Below, in pieces: positions 18,347-26,657 of a stretch of 64,000 nucleotides of DNA. A program made the position numbers and the translations under genes. Origin of the DNA: JASHPR01 sp963778075 (GTDB lineage Bacteria; Actinomycetota; Actinomycetes; Streptosporangiales; Streptosporangiaceae); contig CAVZTJ010000016.1 of NCBI GenBank assembly GCA_963778075.1, forward strand, positions 434,001 to 498,000. Reading direction: 5' to 3'. Under the pieces are notes generated by a model. The model ran no database searches. It was not told the origin of the DNA and worked only from the letters and a program-made list of their open reading frames with translations. Every line of letters starts with the position of its first letter. Within the stretch, counting starts at the first letter, position 1.

Positions 18347-19967
18347 ATGCACCTGCAAGGCACCGAGCTCGCCATCGTCATCGTCTTGTTCGCCGCTGGT
18401 CAGCGCCCTGGGCTTCATGGCCAGCCGCTGGCGCAAGGCCACCGACGCGTCTCGCTGGATGAGTGGGCGCCTGGCCGGGCGCGGGTTCCGCAGCTGGGTC
18501 AGCTGGTTCGTGCGTCGGCGGCGACCTGTACACCGCTTACACGTACGTGGCGGTGCCGGCGCTGCTCTTCGGGTCCGGGGCGATCGGCTTCTACGCGCTG
18601 CCCTACGTGGCCATCGAGTACCCGCTGGTGTTCCTGATCATGATCAGGCTCTGGTCGGTGTGCAAGACCACGGCTACGTGACCGCCGCGGACTTCGTCCG
18701 GGCCCGGTTCGACTCGCCCACCCTGGCGCTGGCCGTGGCCATCACCGGGGTCGTGGCCACGATGCCGTACATCGCCCTCAACCTGCTGGGCATCCAGGCC
18801 GTGCTGGCCACGATGGGCATCGGCGGGCTCGTGGCCGCTGGTCATCGCGTTCGTGGTGCTGGCCGCGTTCACCTACAAGTCCGGCGTCCGCGCGCCCGCT
18901 CTGATCTCGTTCGTCAAGGACATCCTGGTCTACATCGTGATCGGGGTGGCCATCTTCTACATCCCGATCCGGCTGGGCGGCTGGGGGCACATCTTCGACA
19001 GCTACAACGCCCACTTCAAGGCCACCCCTCCGGGCACCGCCAGCCTGCTCACCGCGGGCAACCAGTGGCAGTACATCGACGCTGGCGCTCGGCTCGGCCT
19101 TCGCCATCTTCCTCTACCCGCATTCGGTCACCGGGGTGCTGACCACGCGCAACCGGGCCGTGGTCAAGCGGACCCTGGCCGCGCTGCCCATCTACAGCTT
19201 CGTTCTCGGGCTGATCGCGCTGTTCGGCGTGATGGCCATCGCGGGCAAGATAAAGCCGCTGGTCGGGCACCAACGGGAAGCCGAACACCAACACCGTGGT
19301 GCCGAGCCTGTTCCAGCACATGTTCCCGTCCTGGTTCACCGGGCTCGCGTTCGCGATGATCGTCATCGGGGCGCTGGTCCCGGCCGCGTTCATGTCGATC
19401 GCCGCGGCCAACCTGTTTACCCGCAACATCTACAAGGAGTACCTGCGGCCGCAGGCCTCGCCGCAGGAGCAAACCCAGGTCAGCAAGCTCGTGTCGCTGC
19501 TGGTGAAGGCGGGCGCGCTGCTGTTCATCCTGCTGATCAACCCGCAGTTCTCCATCGACCTGCAGCTGCTCGGCGGCGCGATCATCCTGCAGACGCTGCC
19601 GTCGGTGATGATCGGGCTGTACAGCCGGTGGCTGCACCGCGGCGCGCTCATCACCGGCTGGGCGGCCGGGATGATCGTCTCGATCTGGACGTTCTACGTC
19701 ACCCCCAACGTGGCGGAGAAGGAACCGCACTGGGGCGGCACCGCGTTCGCGCTCAGCCATCTGGGCCTGCACACCGACGTCGAGATCTACATTGGCTTCG
19801 TTGGCGTGGTCGTCAACCTGCTCGTGTCGTACGGCGTCACGGTGCTGCTCAAGGCGCTCAAGACGCGGGAAGGCACCGACCAGACCGCGCCGGCCGACTA
19901 CTTCACCGACGTCGCCGACCGGGCTCCGGCCGCACCGGCCGCACCCGCCGTGCCCACGGGAGCCTGA
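18347..19967 (+). pseudogene. Sodium:solute symporter (SSS family), multiple frameshifts
   Basis: Integral membrane carboxylate-type symporter of about 540 residues, with good start context (GGAGGAG before ATG 18347). Recognisable pieces in successive frames are ELAIVIVLFAA, ASRWRKATDAS, SWFVVGGDLYTAYTYVAVPA, GHGYVTAADFVRARF, PALISFVKDILVYIVIG, FLYPHSVTGVL and PAAFMSIAAANLFTRNIY. The frame changes near 18395, 18515, 18665, 18835, 19080 and 19265. From 19296 to the stop the frame is intact. With DUF3311 upstream it resembles the actinobacterial MctC-like carboxylate transporters. It would import the acid oxidised by the TcuA/TcuB-like proteins encoded next. Confidence 0.85.
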
Positions 19968-19968
19968 C

Positions 19969-21356
19969 CTGGCCGATAGCGAACCATGGGACGTGGTGGT
20001 GATCGGCGGCGGCAACGCGGGGCTTGCCGCCGCCCTCACCGCTGCCCGGCTGACCCGCCGGGTGCTCGTTCTGGACCGCGGGCAGGCGGCGATGCGCGGC
20101 GGCAACACCCGGCATACCCGCAACCTCCGCTGCGTGCACGGCCAGGCGGACCGCTACAGCCCGGGCACGTACCCGTTCGAGGAGCTGTGGCGGGACCTGT
20201 GCGGGGTGGGCACCGGGCCGGGCAACGAGAAGCTCGCCGAGCTGACCGTGCGGGAGTCCGAGACCGTGCCGCAGTGGATGACCGAGCACGGGGTCCGCTG
20301 GCAGCCGCCGCTGACCGGCACGCTGCACCTGGGCCGGACCAACCGGTTCTTCCTCGGCGGCGGCAAGGCCCTGATCAACACGTACCACCGGACCGCGGCG
20401 CGGCTTGGCATCAGCGGTCCGCTACGGCACCACCGTCGGCGACCTGGTCATGGACGGCGACGTGTGCACGGCGGTGGTCACCGGGAACGGCACGCTGCGG
20501 GCCCGGTCGGTGGTCTGCGCCAGCGGCGGGTTCGAGGCCAACATCGCCTGGCTCCGGCGGTACTGGGGGGACGCCGCCGACAACTACCTCATCCGTGGTT
20601 CCAGGGACAACGATGGACTGGTGCTCGCCGCCCTTTACGCGCACGGCGCGGCCCAGGCTGGCGAGGAACGGGGCTTCCACTCGGTCGCCGTCGACGCCGA
20701 GGTCACCCCGGTTCGACGGCGGCATCGCCACCCGGCTCGACTCGATCCCGTTCGGCGTCGTGGTCAACTCCCGTGGCCGCCGGTTCTACGACGAGGGCGA
20801 GGATCTCTGGCCAAAGCGGTACGCGATCTGGGGCCGCAACATCGCCGGCCAGCCCGGCCAGATCGCGTACTCGATCTGGGACGCCAAGGTCCGGCGGCTG
20901 TTCCTGCCGCCCATGTACCGGCCGGCCAGGCCCGGCTCGGTCGGGGACCTGGCGGTCGCCCTCAGCCTGGACCCGGCGCCGTCACGAGCACGGTCCGCGA
21001 GTTCAACGCGGCGATCCGGCCCGGGCGGCACGTTCGATCCCGGCGGCCTGGACGACTGCGCGACCGAGGGCATCAGCCCGGCCAAGAGCCACTGGGCCCA
21101 GCCCCTCGACACCCCGCCCTACTACGGCGTGGCCATGCGCCCCGGCATCACGTTCACCTACCTGGGCGTCGCGGTCAGCGAGCAGGCCCGCGTGCTGCGC
21201 ACCGACGGCACGCCGATGCGCAACGTGTTCGCGGCCGGGGAGATCATGTCCGGCAACATCCTGTCCACCGGTTACCTCGCGGGCTTCGGGCTGACCATCG
21301 GGCACGTCTGGGGCCGCATCGCCGGAGCGGAGGCGGCGCGTCATGCCCACACCTGA
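19969..21356 (+). pseudogene. TcuA-like FAD dehydrogenase (tricarballylate dehydrogenase family), frameshifted
   Basis: Flavoprotein of about 460 residues. Its N-terminal FAD motif is VVVIGGGNAGLAAALTAA, followed by DRGQAAMRGGNTRHTRNLRC, a pattern typical of TcuA rather than of ordinary fumarate reductases. The C terminus reads VFAAGEIMSGNILSTGYLAGFG. One-base shifts occur near 20415, 20710, 20985 and 21025. No ATG, GTG or TTG lies at the expected start; CTG at 19969 just after the symporter stop is the best guess, or an indel hides the true start. In Salmonella, TcuA oxidises tricarballylate to cis-aconitate and TcuB re-oxidises its flavin; TcuB is the next gene here. The actual substrate may be another polycarboxylate. 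Confidence 0.8.
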
Positions 21357-21415
21357 TGACCTATTCGCCAAAGCGGAGGCGGCGCGTCATGCCCACACCT
21401 GATGACCTATTCGCC
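21327..21415. repeat. Tandem 46-bp duplication across the tcuA-like/tcuB junction
   Basis: Bases 21327-21369 recur exactly at 21373-21415. Both copies contain the tcuB ATG, its first codons and the TGA of the flavoprotein. One copy alone would give the usual short overlap of the two genes. Confidence 0.88.
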
Positions 21416-22590
21416 GAGGCGGAGCGGCAGCTCAACATCTGCAACTCATGCCGGTATTGCGAAGGTTATTGCGCGGTATTCCCCGCGCTCGAGCGCCGCA
21501 CCGTGCTGGAGACCGGCGACATCACCCAGCTCGCCAGCCTCTGCCATGACTGCCGGGCCTGCTTCCAGGCCTGCATGTACGCGCCGCCGCACGAGTTCGC
21601 GGTCGACCCGCCGACCATCCTGACCGCGGTGCGGCAGGCCAGCTATCGCCACTACCTTCCGTCGCCGGGCTGGCTTCGGCCGGGCTGGCTTCGGCCGGGC
21701 TGGCTGCGGCCGGGCTGGCTGCGGCCGGGCTGGCGGGACGGGCGGGGCGCCCGGACAACGGCGGCCATCGGTGTCGGCGCCGCCCTGCTGGCCCTGGTCG
21801 CGGTCACCGAAGGCATCGGCGCGCTGCTGCGCCATCGAATGGCCTGCCGCCGGGCCGGCGGCAGCGGGCTGGCGGCCGCGCTCGCCGCGCCGGCGGCCCG
21901 TATCAGGTCATCCCTTACCCGGCGCTGCTCGTGACCGTGTTGCTGCCGACGACCTGGAGCGCGGCGGTCATGCTCCGCGCGGTCACCGGGTACTGGCACG
22001 ACACGCACGGGCCGTTGCGGGATCTCGCCAACTGGCGAGCGCTGGCCACGGCGCTGCGCCGCGCGGCCCGCCTGGAGTACCTGCGCGGCGGCGGCGCCGA
22101 ATGCCCCTACCCCGGCGACGACCCGTCGCCGGCCAGGCGGCGGCTGCACGCGGCCGTCGCCTGGGGCTTCGCAACCTGCTTCGCCGCCACGCTGGCGGCC
22201 GCGTTCCTGCAGGACGTCCTCGGCATCGGGCCGCCCTACCCGCTGCTGTCCGCCCCCGTCATCCTGGGCACGGCCGGCGGGATCAGCATGCTGGCCGGGT
22301 GCGCCGGGCTGATGATGCTCAAGCGGCGCGACGACCCGCCACCCAGCGTGGGAGATTATGGCCTGATCGTCGGCCTCGGCCTGCTGGCGCTGACCGGCAT
22401 GCTCACCCTCGTGTTCCGGGACACCCCGGCCTATGGCCTGATCCTCATCGCCCACCTGGCGACGATCGTGATCTGCTTCGCCATCGCGCCCTACACCAGG
22501 ATGGTGCACGCCGTGTACCGCTTCCTGGCGATCCTCGCGGACGTCCTCGAGCAGGTCCCCAACCATAATACTTACCAAACAGACGTCTGA
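21389..22590 (+). pseudogene. tcuB: TcuB-type iron-sulfur/cytochrome membrane protein, frameshifted
   Basis: Electron-transfer partner of TcuA. The N terminus has two cysteine clusters, CNSCRYCEGYCAVFP and CHDCRACFQACMYAPPHEF, diagnostic of TcuB/CitB and expected to hold Fe-S centres. The C-terminal half has membrane helices (AVAWGFATCFAATLAAAFL, YGLIVGLGLLALTGMLTLVF, LILIAHLATIVICFAIAPY) with the histidines expected for haem. The N-terminal frame fails near 21837-21890, exactly where a 48-bp copy of aldehyde dehydrogenase DNA sits, and resumes in another frame at GGPYQVIPYPALLVT. A 15-bp repeat (RPGWL, four times, 21665-21730) precedes it. The ATG at 21389 is in the second junction copy. Confidence 0.85.
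21837..21884. repeat. 48-bp exact repeat, copy 2 (intruding in tcuB)
   Basis: Identical to 15911-15958. In this gene it encodes an Arg/Ala/Gly-rich stretch that has no counterpart in TcuB proteins and coincides with loss of the reading frame, so it is the secondary copy. Confidence 0.85.
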
Positions 22591-22597
22591 CGTCTGT
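22579..22597. promoter_or_regulatory. 19-bp perfect palindromic operator upstream of the GH4 operon
   Basis: ACAGACGTC-T-GACGTCTGT has 9-base perfect arms around one central base. It overlaps the tcuB stop codon and ends 6 bases before a good -35 element. The GntR/HutC-type regulator encoded by the last gene of the operon (27709-28485) is the likely ligand. Confidence 0.65.
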
Positions 22598-22603
22598 CGT
22601 CTA

Positions 22604-22633
22604 TTGACTGATGGCTTGTACAGATCTTAGGCT
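22604..22633 (+). promoter_or_regulatory. Promoter of the GH4-DegT-APC-ROK-GntR operon
   Basis: TTGACT (22604-22609), an 18-base spacer and TAGGCT (22628-22633) match a housekeeping actinobacterial promoter. It lies 33 bases before the ATG of the first gene and just after the palindrome. Confidence 0.6.
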
Positions 22634-22665
22634 CGGGGCGTGAGTTCCAGCCAGGGCAGCCGACC

Positions 22666-23910
22666 ATGAAGATCGCAATTCTGGGCGGCAGCGGCATAGC
22701 CACCCCGCAGCTGATTGACGAGCTGGCAATTCGGCTGGGCCCGGACCTGAGCGCCTGCCTGATCGGGCGCAGTCACGACAAGCTGCAGATCGTGGCGGCG
22801 GCCGCGGCGAGACGGAATCCCGGTGTGCGGATCGTCACCGCCAGCAGCGTCGCAGACGGCGTCCGCGGCGCTGATCTGGTGCTGAACCAGGTCAGGGTGG
22901 GTGGCCTGGACGGCCGGGCCTGGGACGAGAAGGCTCCGACTCAGCTCGGGATGATCGGCGAGGAGACCGTGGGGGCCGGGGGGTTCGCTCTCGGCTACCG
23001 CACCCTGCCGGTTGCCAGGGCGATGGCCAGAGCCGTCAGCGAGGTGGCCCCCGATGCCTGGTTCGTCAACCTGACGAACCCGGCCGGGCTGGTGCTGTCC
23101 GCGCTCGCGGCGGAGACGTCGCTTCGCGCGATCTCGCTCTGCGACATCCCGGTCTCGATGACGCTGGCCATCGACCGGATCATGCCGGCGGTGCGCCCGC
23201 ACTTCTTCGGCACGAACCACGCAAGCGCCGTGGTAGCCGCCGAGGACGCCGACGGCCGTGATCGACTGCCCGAGCTCGCCGGCCGGGCCGCTGGCGACGG
23301 GGCCGCCGCGGAGTGGGCACGGCGTGCCGGGGTCGTCGCCAGCCCGTACCTGCGCTACTACGTTGATCGGTCGCTGCGTCCCACGACGCCTGCGGTCCGC
23401 TCGCGTGCCGACGACCTGCTGAGTCTGCAAGCCGCGGTGCTCGACCGGTACCGCGCCGGGGATGCCGCCAGCGGCGACGCCGCCGTCGCTGAACGCAACC
23501 CGCACTGGTACGCCGAGGTCGTCGCGCCGGTGATCGCGACCCTGCTGGGCGCCAGCGAACCGCGAAGGTTCGTCGTTCAGCTCCCGAACAACGGCCTGGT
23601 GCCCTTCCTGCGCGACTCCGCCGCCGTCGAGGTAACCGCCGAGGTTGGCCGGGACGGCGTCAAGCCGCTGCCGGTTCCCGACATCCCCGCCGAGCTCAAG
23701 GTGCTGACCCTGCAGCTCACCGAGGCGGACGAGCTCACGCGGCGCGCGTCGCTGTCCGCAGACCCGGAACTGGCCGTCCGTGCGCTGGCCCTCAATCCCC
23801 TGGTCCCCGATGAGCGGTCCGCCCGGTCCTTCTGGCAGGCCGTGGCCGGCCGCTGGCCCGGCTCCATCCGCCAGGACAGCCAGCGATCAGGAAGTGAGGA
23901 TTCACCATGA
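22666..23910 (+). CDS. Glycoside hydrolase family 4 protein (NAD-dependent 6-phospho-glycosidase type)
   Basis: A 414-residue GH4 protein. These enzymes use bound NAD and a divalent metal to oxidise the sugar at C3, eliminate the glycosidic group and reduce the product again. The Rossmann start is MKIAILGGSGIATPQLI. Further motifs are NLTNPAG, the metal-binding Cys of SLCDIP and the His of FFGTNHAS. The substrate-side residue pattern (GLVPFLRDSAAVEV) is also in the family style. It is the first gene of a five-gene operon and ends in an ATGA overlap with the aminotransferase. No PTS genes are present, so a phosphorylated sugar would have to come from the ROK kinase downstream. The real reaction may be redox at C3 rather than hydrolysis. 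Confidence 0.85.
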   Translation: MKIAILGGSGIATPQLIDELAIRLGPDLSACLIGRSHDKLQIVAAAAARRNPGVRIVTASSVADGVRGADLVLNQVRVGGLDGRAWDEKAPTQLGMIGEETVGAGGFALGYRTLPVARAMARAVSEVAPDAWFVNLTNPAGLVLSALAAETSLRAISLCDIPVSMTLAIDRIMPAVRPHFFGTNHASAVVAAEDADGRDRLPELAGRAAGDGAAAEWARRAGVVASPYLRYYVDRSLRPTTPAVRSRADDLLSLQAAVLDRYRAGDAASGDAAVAERNPHWYAEVVAPVIATLLGASEPRRFVVQLPNNGLVPFLRDSAAVEVTAEVGRDGVKPLPVPDIPAELKVLTLQLTEADELTRRASLSADPELAVRALALNPLVPDERSARSFWQAVAGRWPGSIRQDSQRSGSEDSP

Positions 23911-25025
23911 CAAGGCGCGTTGTCCCGCTCGACGACCTCGAGCGGCTCTACGCCGAGCAGGCCGACGAGATCCGCTCCGCGGTAGAGAAGGTGCTGGCCT
24001 CCGGCCGGTACACCTTCACCAAAGGAAAAGAAGTCGAGTCCTTCGAGCGGGCCTTCGCCGATTACATCGGCACCGGCGACTGTGTTGGCGTCAGCTCCGG
24101 GACGGCCGCGCTCTGGCTGGCCCTCGACGCCCTGGGCATCGGGCCAGGCGACGAGGTCATCGTGCCCGCCAACACGTATGTGGCCAGCGTCTTTGTCATC
24201 TCCTACCTGGGCGCCACTCCGGTGCTCGCCGACGTCGGTGAAGCCACGTTCACGCTGGACCCCGCCGCCGTCGAGACGGCCATCACGCCGCGCACGGCGG
24301 CGCTGCTGCCCGTTCACCTGTTCGGTGCGCCGTGTGACATGGACGCGCTGAGCCAGATCGCCGCGTCGGCTGGGCTCGCGATCATCGAGGACGCCGCGCA
24401 GGCGCATGGCGCCACGCTGCACGGCAAGCGGGTCGGCACCTTCGGCGCGGCCGGCTGCTTCAGCTTCTACCCGACCAAGAACCTGGGCGCGATGGGGGAC
24501 GGCGGCGCGCTCACGACCGATGACCCGGCCGTCGCGGCGTCGGTGCGGCGGCAGCGGTACATGGGCCAGGAGCACAAGTACACCCACCTGAGCATCGGCT
24601 ACCAGGAACGGCTGGACGAGATCCAGGCCGCGGTGCTGGCCACCCGGCTGCCGCGGCTCGACGCCTGGAACGCGCAGCGGCGGCACCAGGCCCATCTGTA
24701 CAACGAGCTGCTGGCCGGCACCCCGGTGGTGGCCCAGGCCGAACCGGACGACTCCGAGTGCGTCTACTACGTCTACACGGTGCGGACGCCGCGCCGGGAC
24801 GAGCTTGCCGAGTACCTCTCCGCCCGCGGAGTGGAAACCGGCCTCTTCTATCCGAAGGCGATCTACGAACAGCCGGCATACGAAGGCAAGTGGCAGGCCG
24901 GGGACTACCCCGTCACCCAGCGCCTGCAACCGGAGATCCTCTCGCTGCCCGTCTTCCCCGGCTACTCCGACGACGACATTGCCTACGTCGCCGACGCCGT
25001 AAGGCAGTTCTTTACCGTCGGCTAG
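23907..25025 (+). CDS. DegT/DnrJ/EryC1/StrS family sugar aminotransferase
   Basis: A 372-residue PLP enzyme of the family that transaminates keto-sugars (usually nucleotide sugars, sometimes free or 6-phosphorylated ones). Characteristic segments are SGRYTFTKGKEVESFE, VGVSSGTAALWLALDALGIG, VPANTYVAS, EDAAQAHGA and the PLP lysine K191 in SFYPTKNLGAMGDGG. The C-terminal domain has QRYMGQEHKYTHLSIGYQER. It overlaps the GH4 gene by ATGA, so the two are translationally coupled. No nucleotide-sugar genes are nearby, which argues against an antibiotic or LPS pathway and for a role in sugar metabolism with the GH4 protein and ROK kinase. Confidence 0.9.
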   Translation: MTRRVVPLDDLERLYAEQADEIRSAVEKVLASGRYTFTKGKEVESFERAFADYIGTGDCVGVSSGTAALWLALDALGIGPGDEVIVPANTYVASVFVISYLGATPVLADVGEATFTLDPAAVETAITPRTAALLPVHLFGAPCDMDALSQIAASAGLAIIEDAAQAHGATLHGKRVGTFGAAGCFSFYPTKNLGAMGDGGALTTDDPAVAASVRRQRYMGQEHKYTHLSIGYQERLDEIQAAVLATRLPRLDAWNAQRRHQAHLYNELLAGTPVVAQAEPDDSECVYYVYTVRTPRRDELAEYLSARGVETGLFYPKAIYEQPAYEGKWQAGDYPVTQRLQPEILSLPVFPGYSDDDIAYVADAVRQFFTVG

Positions 25026-25026
25026 G

Positions 25027-25117
25027 CGGCCAGATCACTACCTCGCAGAGCGGCCAACTACCTCTCAGATCGGCCACATCACCACCTCACAGCGGCCACA
25101 TCACTACCTCTCAGAAG
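25027..25117 (+). repeat. Four tandem 20-25-bp repeats in the gap before the permease
   Basis: Four units start CGGCCA at 25027, 25051, 25071 and 25093. The common core is CGGCCACATCACTACCTC with an ending near TCAGA; unit 2 is shortened. They fill the entire gap between the aminotransferase stop and the permease ribosome site. Possible roles are a multi-site operator, an mRNA element or slippage; there is no open frame through them. Confidence 0.8.
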
Positions 25118-25127
25118 GGCGGTCCGG

Positions 25128-26657
25128 ATGGGCGCCGAACCTCACGCTGGGAAACCTGCCGGCCGGCAGGAAGCGGAACCGGGCAAGCTGCGCGCCGGAT
25201 CTATCGGCGTGCCATCGGCGATGGTGATGTCCATCGCCATCATGGCCCCCGCGGCCGGAATGATCTTCCTGCCGCAGGTCGTGGCCAGCCATGCCGGCGC
25301 CGCGGTGCCGCTGGTCTACCTGATGTCGCTGATCGCGTGCCTGTTCATCGCGGGCACCATCACCCAGTTCGCCCGGCTGGTGCCGCACGCGGGCTCCTTC
25401 TACGCCTATGACGCCGTCGGGCTCGGCCGGACCACCGGGTTCGTGTCCGGGTGGCTGCTGATGGCGGGCTACTTCGTCTTCTACCCGCAGAACCTGCTCG
25501 CAGCGGCGTACTTCACGTCGTCAACGCTGCGCGAGGAACTGGGCTGGAACATCAACTGGTCGGTCTGGGCCGTGCTGTTCGCGATAGCGATCTGGCTGCT
25601 GTCCACCCGGGGCATCCGCACATCGATGCGCACCGACCTGACCGTGGTGGGAGCGGAAAGCCTAATCATCCTCATCGTGGTCATCGGCATCCTGGTCGCG
25701 GGCGGCGCGCACGGCAACACCGCGGCGGTGTTCACCCCGTCGGCGACCGACGGCAAGGGCTGGAACGGGATCTTCCTCGGCATGGTGTTCGCGATGCTGA
25801 CGTTCGTGGGCTTCGAGGGCGCCGCCACGCTGGGCGAGGAGACCGGCGACGCGCGGCGGAACGTGCCCAGAGCGATCTGGGCCGCGGTGATTGGCTGCGG
25901 CCTGTTCTTCCTGCTGACCTCCTATGCCCTGGCCATCGGCTACGGGCCGCACGGCGGGGCGGCGTTCGCCACCGCGTCCGGCACCCCGATGTACGACCTG
26001 GCCGTCAAGTACGTGGGCTCCGGGCTCGGGGTCGCGGTCAACATCGCCGGCATCGTCAGCGCCTTCGCCGTATGCCTGGCCTGCAACAACGCCTCCACGC
26101 GGGTGCTGTTCGCGATGGGCCGCGACGACGTGCTGCCCGGCGGCCTCGGCCGGACCCATAAGGTATTCCGGACACCGGCGCGGGCGATCAACCTGGTCGG
26201 CTTCGCCGCACTGGCGCTGTCGCTCCTGGTCGGCCTGGCCGTCGGCCCCTATCCCAGCGGCTACGCCGACGTCGGGCAGTTCGGCACGATCCCGATCCTG
26301 ATCCTCTACATCCTGGCCTGCCTGTCACTGATCGTGTACATGCGCAGGCTCCGCGCCGCCGGGAAGGTCCGGTATAACCTGTTCAAACACCTGATCGCGC
26401 CGGTGATCGGCATCGTCATCGTGTTCCTGCCGATCTACGGCTCGGTCTGGCCGTGGCCGCCGTGGCCGCTGAACCTGATCACGATCCTGATCTTCGTGTT
26501 CCTCGTGGCCGGCATCGGGATCGGGCTGGCACTCCGCAGTCGGCCGGATCACCTGGGTGACCGAATCGCGTTCCTGCTGGCCACCGGCGGCGACGCCGAG
26601 GCCGAGAGCGTCGAGGGAGAGGGGCCGGCCGCGACGACCGCAACGGGCAGGACATGA
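25128..26657 (+). CDS. APC-family permease
   Basis: A 509-residue membrane transporter of the amino acid-polyamine-organocation superfamily with about 12 helices. The N-terminal region has PSAMVMSIAIMAPAAGMIFL and the family loop VPHAGSFYAYDAVGLGRTTGFVSG; the mid-region has GFEGAATLGEETGDARRNVPRAI, a typical APC motif after TM6. It should import an amino acid or another amine. Its presence in an operon with a sugar aminotransferase, a GH4 protein and a sugar kinase suggests that the imported compound carries an amino group. It starts at ATG 25128 just after the repeat array and overlaps the kinase gene by ATGA. Confidence 0.9.
   Translation: MGAEPHAGKPAGRQEAEPGKLRAGSIGVPSAMVMSIAIMAPAAGMIFLPQVVASHAGAAVPLVYLMSLIACLFIAGTITQFARLVPHAGSFYAYDAVGLGRTTGFVSGWLLMAGYFVFYPQNLLAAAYFTSSTLREELGWNINWSVWAVLFAIAIWLLSTRGIRTSMRTDLTVVGAESLIILIVVIGILVAGGAHGNTAAVFTPSATDGKGWNGIFLGMVFAMLTFVGFEGAATLGEETGDARRNVPRAIWAAVIGCGLFFLLTSYALAIGYGPHGGAAFATASGTPMYDLAVKYVGSGLGVAVNIAGIVSAFAVCLACNNASTRVLFAMGRDDVLPGGLGRTHKVFRTPARAINLVGFAALALSLLVGLAVGPYPSGYADVGQFGTIPILILYILACLSLIVYMRRLRAAGKVRYNLFKHLIAPVIGIVIVFLPIYGSVWPWPPWPLNLITILIFVFLVAGIGIGLALRSRPDHLGDRIAFLLATGGDAEAESVEGEGPAATTATGRT

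Noticed and set aside
14645..21356. Programmed frameshifting as the cause of the many frame changes
   Set aside because: Breaks are too many, occur on both strands, and lack slippery heptamers with consistent direction.
25027..25117. CRISPR array
   Set aside because: The four units are contiguous, imperfect and have no unique spacers; no cas gene is present.
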